Assembly (NCBI GenBank): GCA_050251635.1
Contig: JBFWML010000029.1
Location: forward strand, 1 to 27,448
Length of the DNA: 27,448 nt
Source of the DNA: JBFWML01 sp050251635
Lineage (GTDB): Bacteria > Campylobacterota > Campylobacteria > Campylobacterales > SZUA-545
Direction: 5' to 3'
In this document: piece by piece, positions 22,858 to 27,448 of the stretch
Layout: every line of letters begins with the position of its first letter
Position numbering within the stretch: position 1 is the stretch's first letter
Program-made: the position numbers and the translations under genes
The notes under the pieces: model-generated
The model's database searches: none
What the model saw: the letters and a program-made list of their open reading frames with translations, nothing else
What the model was told of the DNA's origin: nothing

Positions 22858-24287
22858 AACGGCTCTCCCTACGCTGGCGGGTGGTTGCGGTGGTGACCGC
22901 CGTTTATCTGCTGGTTTTCGGCACGCTCAGCTGGCAACACCTGTCCGTCACCCAAAAACACTACCTCAGCAGCGAACACGAAAAGCTGGCCGTAACGCTG
23001 CAAACGCTCACCCCGGTACTGGCGGTCAACCTGCAGCTGGGCTTTACCGAAGCGCTGGGCGAACCGCTCATCGAGGTTCACCGCCAAAACGGCGATCTGC
23101 TCGCCTCGCGCATCGTCGATCGCCAAGGGGCGGTACTCTTTGAGTACGCCGCCGATCAAGCCGATTTAGCGCGGCTTGACCATCCGGGCAAGGCCATCTA
23201 CCACCGCCAAACCATTCTGCCCCCGGTTGCCGGCGGCGGCGAAGCGCTGGGCTATCTGGAGGCGCTTTACTCCGATCGCCACTACGAACAGCTGCTGATC
23301 GACTACGGCAAGCTGGCGGTGCGCAGCCTGCTCTTTTTTGCGCTGGCGCTTTTGATTATCAACCTCTGGCTGGCCTACGCCTTCAGGCCTTTAGGACGCC
23401 TTGCCGCCGCCCTGGGCAGCTACCGCCCCCACAAGGGTCCCTTTGTGCTCAACCTTGAGGACGGATCGCCCGAGCTGGAGACCATCTCCAAGGCCGCCGG
23501 CGATATGCTCAGCCGGATTCGGGACTACACCGACGAAATCCAGCGCCAAATGGAGGAGAACCGCCGCAAGGATCAGGTGATGTTCCAGCAGGCCAGACAG
23601 GCGCAGATGGGGGAGATGATCAGCATGATCGCCCACCAGTGGCGTCAGCCCCTCTCCTCCATCGGCACGCTGAGCGGCAATATCCGGCTACTGCTGGAGC
23701 TGGGTCAGAACGACCCTAAGGAGATTCTGGCGCTGCTGGAGCGCATCAACAGCCATGTGCAGCACCTTTCAAGCACCGTCAACGATTTTAGAAACCTCTT
23801 TAACCCCAACAAGCGCGAAGAGCGCGTCAGGCTGGAGGAGGTGTGCCAAAAGGCGGCGGCTCTGCTGCAGAGCAGTTTTCAAAAACACGGCGTCGAACTG
23901 CGGATGCGGTTTCATTTCCGCCAAGCCGTCACCACCCATCCCAACGAGCTGATGCAGGCGCTGATCAGTCTGATCAAAAACGCCCTCGATGCGGTTTTAG
24001 AACACACGCCGCAGCAACCTTGCGTTACAATCGAAGGTTTTGAAGAGGACGGGTGGCACCATATTCATATCCGCGATAACGGCGGCGGCGTTCCCGAAGC
24101 GATCAAAGACCGGATTTTCGATCCCTACTTCTCCACCAAAGGCGAGAAGAACGGTACGGGGCTGGGTTTATACATGGCCAAATCGGTGATCGAACAGCAC
24201 TGCCGGGGCCGTCTGAGCGTGCAAAACGTCGATGACGGCGCACTCTTTGCCCTCCTCATTCCAAGCCCGACCAAGGAAGCGTCATGA
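22854..24287 (+). CDS. Membrane sensor histidine kinase
   Basis: 477 residues, with the start overlapping the preceding stop (ATGA). Transmembrane helix about 9-27, periplasmic domain about 28-155 (no family recognised), second helix about 158-182, linker with coiled coil, HisKA with phospho-His261 in IAHQWRQPL, and HATPase with N box SLIKNALDA, DNGGGV and GTGLGLY. This kinase type is standard in Campylobacterota. Its periplasmic domain is the obvious docking partner for the YfiR-like product encoded just upstream. It overlaps the REC-kinase gene by four bases (ATGA), so all four genes from 20034 probably form one operon. Confidence 0.92.
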   Translation: MKRLSLRWRVVAVVTAVYLLVFGTLSWQHLSVTQKHYLSSEHEKLAVTLQTLTPVLAVNLQLGFTEALGEPLIEVHRQNGDLLASRIVDRQGAVLFEYAADQADLARLDHPGKAIYHRQTILPPVAGGGEALGYLEALYSDRHYEQLLIDYGKLAVRSLLFFALALLIINLWLAYAFRPLGRLAAALGSYRPHKGPFVLNLEDGSPELETISKAAGDMLSRIRDYTDEIQRQMEENRRKDQVMFQQARQAQMGEMISMIAHQWRQPLSSIGTLSGNIRLLLELGQNDPKEILALLERINSHVQHLSSTVNDFRNLFNPNKREERVRLEEVCQKAAALLQSSFQKHGVELRMRFHFRQAVTTHPNELMQALISLIKNALDAVLEHTPQQPCVTIEGFEEDGWHHIHIRDNGGGVPEAIKDRIFDPYFSTKGEKNGTGLGLYMAKSVIEQHCRGRLSVQNVDDGALFALLIPSPTKEAS

Positions 24288-25492
24288 CTCTCGATGCCGC
24301 CATGCTCAAACGCTACACCGCGTCCCTTCGCATTCTCTATGTTGAGGATGATCAAAAGCTCTGCGACGAGACGGCGGCGCTTTTAAGGCTGCTTTTTAAA
24401 GAGGTCAAAACCGCCGCCGACGGCGAAGCGGGACTGGAGCTGTTCCGCTTTGACGGACCCTTTGATCTGGTGCTGACCGATATCTATATGCCCAAGATGG
24501 ACGGCATCGAACTGACCCGCAAAATCCGCGAGATCGACGAAGAGCAGCCGATCGTGGTTATCTCCGCCCACGAAGAGTCCCACTATCTCATCAGCCTGAT
24601 CAATCTGGGTGTTGACCATTTTGTCCTCAAACCCGTGGAGATTTCGCGGATGATGGAGGTGCTTTACAAGGTCTCCCGCCGGATCAATGACGAACGGGAG
24701 CTCAAGGGCTTTCACGAGTATCTCAAACAGCGGGTTGAGGAGGAGTTTTCCAAACGGCGCGAAAGCGAAGCGCTGCTGATTCAGCAGTCTAAAATGGCGG
24801 TGCTGGGCGAGATGATCGGCGCCATCGCCCACCAGTGGCGCCAGCCCTTAACCGCGCTGTCGATTCTGCTGCAGGATATGCACGAGTGCGCCGAACACGG
24901 CGGCATCCAAAAGGAGCAGCTGCTGTCGGATACCACCGAGGGGCTTCGGCAGGTGGCCTTTATGAACCAGACGGTCGAGGATTTCCGAAGCTTTCTCAAA
25001 CCCAGCAAAAACCGCGAACCCTTCGACGTCAAAGAGAGCCTGCAAAGCGTTCTGGGGCTGATTTCGAAACTGCTCGCCGGACAGGAGATTGGGGTTGAGA
25101 TCACCGGCGGCGAAACGCCGGCCGTAGTCACGGGCTATCCCAACGAGTTTAAACAGGCGCTTTTAAACCTGTTTGCCAACGCAACCGACGCCATCAACGC
25201 CCGGCGCGCCGCTCAACGCGGCACCGGTGCAGGACTTATCCGTATCGAGCTGACCCGGAGCGCCGGCGGCGAGCTGAGCGTCAGCTTCGAGGATAACGGC
25301 GGCGGGATCGACGCGGCCATTCTCGGCCGGATTTTCGAGCCCTACTTCTCCACCAAAGGCGAATCGGGCACGGGCATTGGCCTGTATATCGCCAAAACCA
25401 TTATCGAAAGCGGCATGGGCGGCACGCTCACCGCGCTCAACACCCAAGGGGGGGCGCGTTTTGAGATCCGGCTTCCGGCTATGAAAAACTGA
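24284..25492 (+). CDS. Receiver-histidine kinase hybrid (REC-HisKA-HATPase), cytoplasmic
   Basis: 402 residues without membrane segments. The receiver comes first (about 15-135): Glu21-Asp22-Asp23, phosphoacceptor Asp66 in VLTDIYMP, ISAH, and Lys near residue 111 (FVLKP). A coiled coil leads to HisKA with phospho-His183 in IAHQWRQPL, then HATPase with NLFANATDA, DNGGGI and GTGIGLY. An N-terminal receiver on a soluble kinase suggests it takes phosphate from the upstream kinase and is thereby switched, passing the signal to an unlinked regulator. No DNA-binding output is encoded nearby. ATGA overlap with 22854 supports pairing. The tRNA-Leu fragment begins 17 bases after its stop. Confidence 0.92.
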   Translation: MTLDAAMLKRYTASLRILYVEDDQKLCDETAALLRLLFKEVKTAADGEAGLELFRFDGPFDLVLTDIYMPKMDGIELTRKIREIDEEQPIVVISAHEESHYLISLINLGVDHFVLKPVEISRMMEVLYKVSRRINDERELKGFHEYLKQRVEEEFSKRRESEALLIQQSKMAVLGEMIGAIAHQWRQPLTALSILLQDMHECAEHGGIQKEQLLSDTTEGLRQVAFMNQTVEDFRSFLKPSKNREPFDVKESLQSVLGLISKLLAGQEIGVEITGGETPAVVTGYPNEFKQALLNLFANATDAINARRAAQRGTGAGLIRIELTRSAGGELSVSFEDNGGGIDAAILGRIFEPYFSTKGESGTGIGLYIAKTIIESGMGGTLTALNTQGGARFEIRLPAMKN

Positions 25493-25509
25493 TTATTTTC
25501 TAAGAAGAG

Positions 25510-25565
25510 TGGTGCGGGAAAGAGGACTCGAACCTCCACACCTTGCGGCGCCAGATCCTAAGTCT
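25510..25565 (-). other. 3' fragment of tRNA-Leu(UAG): integration scar (att site)
   Basis: On the minus strand this 56-base stretch reads as the 3' part of a tRNA-Leu(UAG): anticodon loop CTTAGGA, anticodon-stem TCT, the long variable arm CGCCGCAAGGTGTG, T-arm GGAGG-TTCGAGT-CCTCT, acceptor TTCCCGC and ACCA. The 5' half is absent; homology stops three bases into the anticodon stem. Tyrosine recombinases of mobile elements typically use tRNA 3' ends, and one follows 115 bases later. By geometry, the displaced chromosomal half stays at this left junction and the intact tRNA should lie at the far (right) end of the element. Confidence 0.85.
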
Positions 25566-25657
25566 TCAAACGCTCCTTTTACTGCTTATTACAGATTGCT
25601 ACAAACCCTCTATTCATAAGCATTTTCCATTAAAATAACAAAACATAGTAACCCTGC

Positions 25658-25663
25658 TTGACA
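25658..25663 (+). promoter_or_regulatory. Consensus -35-like TTGACA upstream of the integrase
   Basis: A perfect TTGACA lies 56 bases before TTG 25714. No clear -10 is found at 17 bases, so activity is uncertain. Confidence 0.2.
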
Positions 25664-25670
25664 CCCAAAA

Positions 25671-25692
25671 GCGGTTACCAATGCGGTTACCA
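25671..25692 (+). repeat. Twin direct repeat GCGGTTACCA at the integrase start
   Basis: Two identical 10-base copies (25671-25680 and 25683-25692) with a 12-base period; each contains GGTTACC, nearly palindromic. The second copy lies over the first in-frame ATG. They could be arm-type integrase or excisionase sites, or an autoregulatory operator. Confidence 0.5.
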
Positions 25693-26904
25693 CTTCTCCC
25701 AAAGGCAGCATTTTTGATCACTGACAAACTCATCCGAATCACCGGAACCAGCGGCATCTATTACCGCGATGCAACCGGCAATCTCAAAGGCTTCAAAGAG
25801 GTGGACACCGCCACCATTCAGAAGCAACTCAAAAAAGAGCTGCCCTTTGAATACGTTGTCCGGGTGCGGCACCGCAACAAGGGAACCTATCATACACTGC
25901 GTTTTGTCGGAACCAAAACCGCCAAACAGGCGTTAGCGCTAGCCGAGGCAGAGCGAACCAAGCTACACGAAACGGCCAAGACCGGCAGAACCATCGGCCA
26001 GACCCCCACCCTCAACCGGCTTTTCGAAGAGTACATCGAGACGCGCATCCACGGGGCCAAACCGCTCAATCCCCGCACGCTGCAAAACTACCGCGAGTTC
26101 TACGCCAAGTGGATTCAAGCCGCGATCGGCACGATGAGCATTGACCAGATCGAGCTTGAGCACATCCAACCGATCGCCGACAAAATCCGCCGCGCCGGTC
26201 TTTCGCCTAGAACACAGCTCTCCGTCAAACAAACCCTCTCGCCGGTCTTTCAGTACGCCATCAAGCGGCGCTACCGGCAGACTAGCCCTGTCAGCCTAGT
26301 GGAATTGCCACCGATTAGAAACGTCAAAAACTTTGAGTTGAGCGAGGAGAAGGCCAAGAGGGTTTACCAAACCATTCTTGACTGGCCAGACCCTACCATC
26401 CGGGCTTTTTTCCTTTTCTCGTTCATGGGCCGCCGCCTTAATTCGGAAGGCGGACGCATCCGCTGGGAAGATATCGATCTGGACAACCGGCGCTATACCC
26501 TCACCGGTAAAGAGAACACCAAAACCAAAGACTCAAAAGTCTTTCCGCTTACGCCGCCGATGATCCAAGCCCTTAAAGAAATGGGGCCGAAAGAAAGCGG
26601 CTACCTGTTCGAAGGCGGCAGCGGCGGACAAATAGCAGCCAGAACCGCGAGCCGCCGGTGGGAAGAACTCTCCAAAAAAGCTGACGCGGAAATAACGGCG
26701 CACAGATGCCGGAACCTAATTGGCCACGCTCTTAAAACTGCCGATCGCATCGGTGACGACTTAATCGCCTACCTCCTTGGCCACTCCCGCCACTCGGTCG
26801 GCGTAACCGGCCGCTACGCCTTCGCCGGTTACAAACTCACCGAAGAGCTGACCTATCGTTATCTGGAACTGATCGAAAACGGCGGCTGGGAAAGCGCAAG
26901 CTAG
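25681..26904 (+). CDS. Tyrosine recombinase / integrase
   Basis: 407 residues from ATG 25681; TTG 25714 (396 residues) has an AAAGG ribosome site at good spacing and may be the real start. The N-terminus (TSGIYYRDATGNLKGFKEV) resembles the arm-binding region of phage-type integrases, a core-binding domain covers about 110-215 (LNPRTLQNYREFYAKW), and the catalytic part has Arg in FMGRRLNSEGGRIRW, Lys in TKTKDSKVFPL, His-x-x-Arg in ITAHRCRNL, His in LLGHSRHS and the nucleophile Tyr in VTGRYAF. The set appears complete. It faces away from the tRNA-Leu fragment and should catalyse integration and excision of the element to its right. It lies beyond the host operon, in the foreign side of the junction. 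Confidence 0.93.
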   Translation: MRLPLLPKAAFLITDKLIRITGTSGIYYRDATGNLKGFKEVDTATIQKQLKKELPFEYVVRVRHRNKGTYHTLRFVGTKTAKQALALAEAERTKLHETAKTGRTIGQTPTLNRLFEEYIETRIHGAKPLNPRTLQNYREFYAKWIQAAIGTMSIDQIELEHIQPIADKIRRAGLSPRTQLSVKQTLSPVFQYAIKRRYRQTSPVSLVELPPIRNVKNFELSEEKAKRVYQTILDWPDPTIRAFFLFSFMGRRLNSEGGRIRWEDIDLDNRRYTLTGKENTKTKDSKVFPLTPPMIQALKEMGPKESGYLFEGGSGGQIAARTASRRWEELSKKADAEITAHRCRNLIGHALKTADRIGDDLIAYLLGHSRHSVGVTGRYAFAGYKLTEELTYRYLELIENGGWESAS

Positions 26905-27034
26905 GGGGGTACTCAATAACAGTACCCCTACTCCCATGCAGTACCGGGGGGTTACTCATAGACAGTACCCCTACTCCCATGCAGTACCGGGGGGTCACTC
27001 ATAGACAGTACCCCCCGGTACTCGTATTGAGTAC
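26904..27034. repeat. Tandem 42-43-base repeat array with inverted 12-base ends
   Basis: Directly at the integrase stop codon, a unit is repeated about 2.5 times: copies at 26904-26945 and 26946-26988, and a partial copy from 26989. Each opens with six G, then T(T/C)ACTCA, ACAGTACCCC, a CTACTCCCATG spacer and CAGTACC. GTACTCA/GTACC words occur in both orientations. GGGTACTCAATA (26907-26918) and TATTGAGTACCC (27023-27034) are perfect inverted 12-mers at the edges, and AGTACC-CCCC-GGTACT (27007-27022) is a further dyad. It could be an iteron-like replication site, integrase binding sites or a structured 3' end of the integrase mRNA. Confidence 0.85.
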
Positions 27035-27083
27035 CCATATCCTATGAATTATTGAATTTAATAAAAGAATACACACTACACAC

Positions 27084-27099
27084 GCGCGGCTGGCCGCGC
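27084..27099. repeat. GC-rich hairpin
   Basis: GCGCGGC-TG-GCCGCGC, perfect 7-bp arms (the real loop would be larger). It is the first of several stem-loops in this gene-free stretch. Confidence 0.6.
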
Positions 27100-27130
27100 T
27101 ACGCCCCTTCGCCTACGGCTTCGGGGCTAT

Positions 27131-27230
27131 GATCGGATGGGGCTTTGGCCCCATACCCCGTTTGGATGGATACGTCCGCCGATCGGCGGACTTGGATCGG
27201 AAGGGGCGATGCCCCTTACCCCGTCTGATC
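27131..27230. repeat. Two imperfect copies of a hairpin element flanking an 18-bp palindrome
   Basis: Copies at 27131-27167 and 27195-27230 share GATCGGA(T/A)GGGGC, a short loop, GCCCC(A/T)TACCCCGT and a TGGAT/TGATC end; each folds as GGGGC/GCCCC. Between them GTCCGCCGATCGGCGGAC (27174-27191) is a perfect palindrome. This resembles REP-type dispersed repeats. I see no convincing coding sequence here. Confidence 0.65.
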
Positions 27231-27448
27231 GGGATTCTTGGCCAAACGTTGGCTTTCGGTTTTGGTTACGTTTTTTTGGGAGAGCTAAAAAGGTGAGAAA
27301 GCGCGGGGCTGTCTTCGTCGGTTCATTTCTGTTAGATAATAGTGCTAGAAATCACAGAAAAGGGGCTATTTTCAACGAAAAAGGAGCAGCCAAGGCGGGC
27401 TTCAGATTACCCCTCTCGACTTTAGGCAAGAGGGTCGTCCCGTAGGAA
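27231..27448. other. Gene-free, hairpin-containing end of the window
   Basis: No coding frame here looks real. Visible structures are GCCAA-ACG-TTGGC (27241-27253), an imperfect stem TTACGTTTTT/AAAAAGGTGA (27266-27296) of a kind seen in dispersed bacterial intergenic repeats, and TTTCTGT/ACAGAAA arms at 27326-27332 and 27354-27360. GATAAT at 27335-27340 could be a -10 box for a gene beyond the window. Confidence 0.4.

Noticed and set aside
25510..25600. Complete tRNA-Leu gene
   Set aside because: The D-arm and 5' acceptor strand are missing; to the right of 25565 nothing pairs with the acceptor TTCCCGC.
26904..27034. CRISPR array
   Set aside because: Units are contiguous tandem copies with no variable spacers of regular size, and no cas genes are near.
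27137..27445. 102-codon plus-strand frame at the right end
   Set aside because: It runs through the hairpin repeats and an 18-bp palindrome; the Trp/Pro/Phe-rich translation is typical of translated intergenic repeats.

Overview
The window looks like a chromosomal stretch from a GC-rich member of the Campylobacterota (former Epsilonproteobacteria). The grounds are the GyrA sequence type (Thr at the usual quinolone-determining Ser position), the IAHQW(K/R)QPL histidine-kinase signature repeated five times, sigma54-type control of a FlgP-like gene and the general gene content. The genus cannot be fixed from the sequence alone. Genes are tightly packed, and several start/stop pairs overlap in ATGA form.

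Layout. 1-696 (-): N-terminal part of an HD-GYP-type protein with an altered HD motif. 878-1558 (+): OmpR-type response regulator. 1595-2125 (-): LPP20/FlgP-like exported protein behind a good sigma54 promoter match. 2241-4721 (-): gyrA with its own terminator. 4848-14130 (+): a dense two-component block: an NMT1/THI5-type binding domain fused to a histidine kinase, a stand-alone receiver, a 1115-residue multi-PAS kinase, a receiver protein with an unassigned helical C-terminus, and a second dCache kinase. 14138-14335 (+): four-cysteine mini-protein. 14332-14682 (-): exported cytochrome-like protein without a heme motif. 14829-16151 (+): FccB/SoxF-type sulfide dehydrogenase flavoprotein with palindromes over its promoter. 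16247-17869 (+): chemoreceptor with a periplasmic CxxCH motif. 17859-18230 (-): HIT protein. 18261-19943 (+): nitroreductase, thiE and a lipoprotein cytochrome c, closed by a terminator. 20034-25492 (+): TonB-dependent receptor, YfiR-like periplasmic protein, membrane histidine kinase and receiver-kinase hybrid. 25510-25565: a 3' fragment of tRNA-Leu(UAG). 25681-26904 (+): tyrosine recombinase, followed by a tandem repeat array and a gene-poor, hairpin-rich stretch to the end.

How it works together. The main theme is environmental sensing. Three kinases in the first block share a nearly identical phosphorylation domain and sit with two receivers that lack DNA-binding outputs, which suggests a branched or cross-talking phosphorelay. 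The second block couples an outer-membrane receptor to a periplasmic protein, a kinase and a REC-kinase, the likely layout of a ligand-responsive system. Between them are sulfur and redox genes and a possible heme-based chemoreceptor. The right end is the start of an integrated element: the tRNA-Leu fragment is the expected scar at one end, so the intact tRNA-Leu gene should lie to the right of this window.
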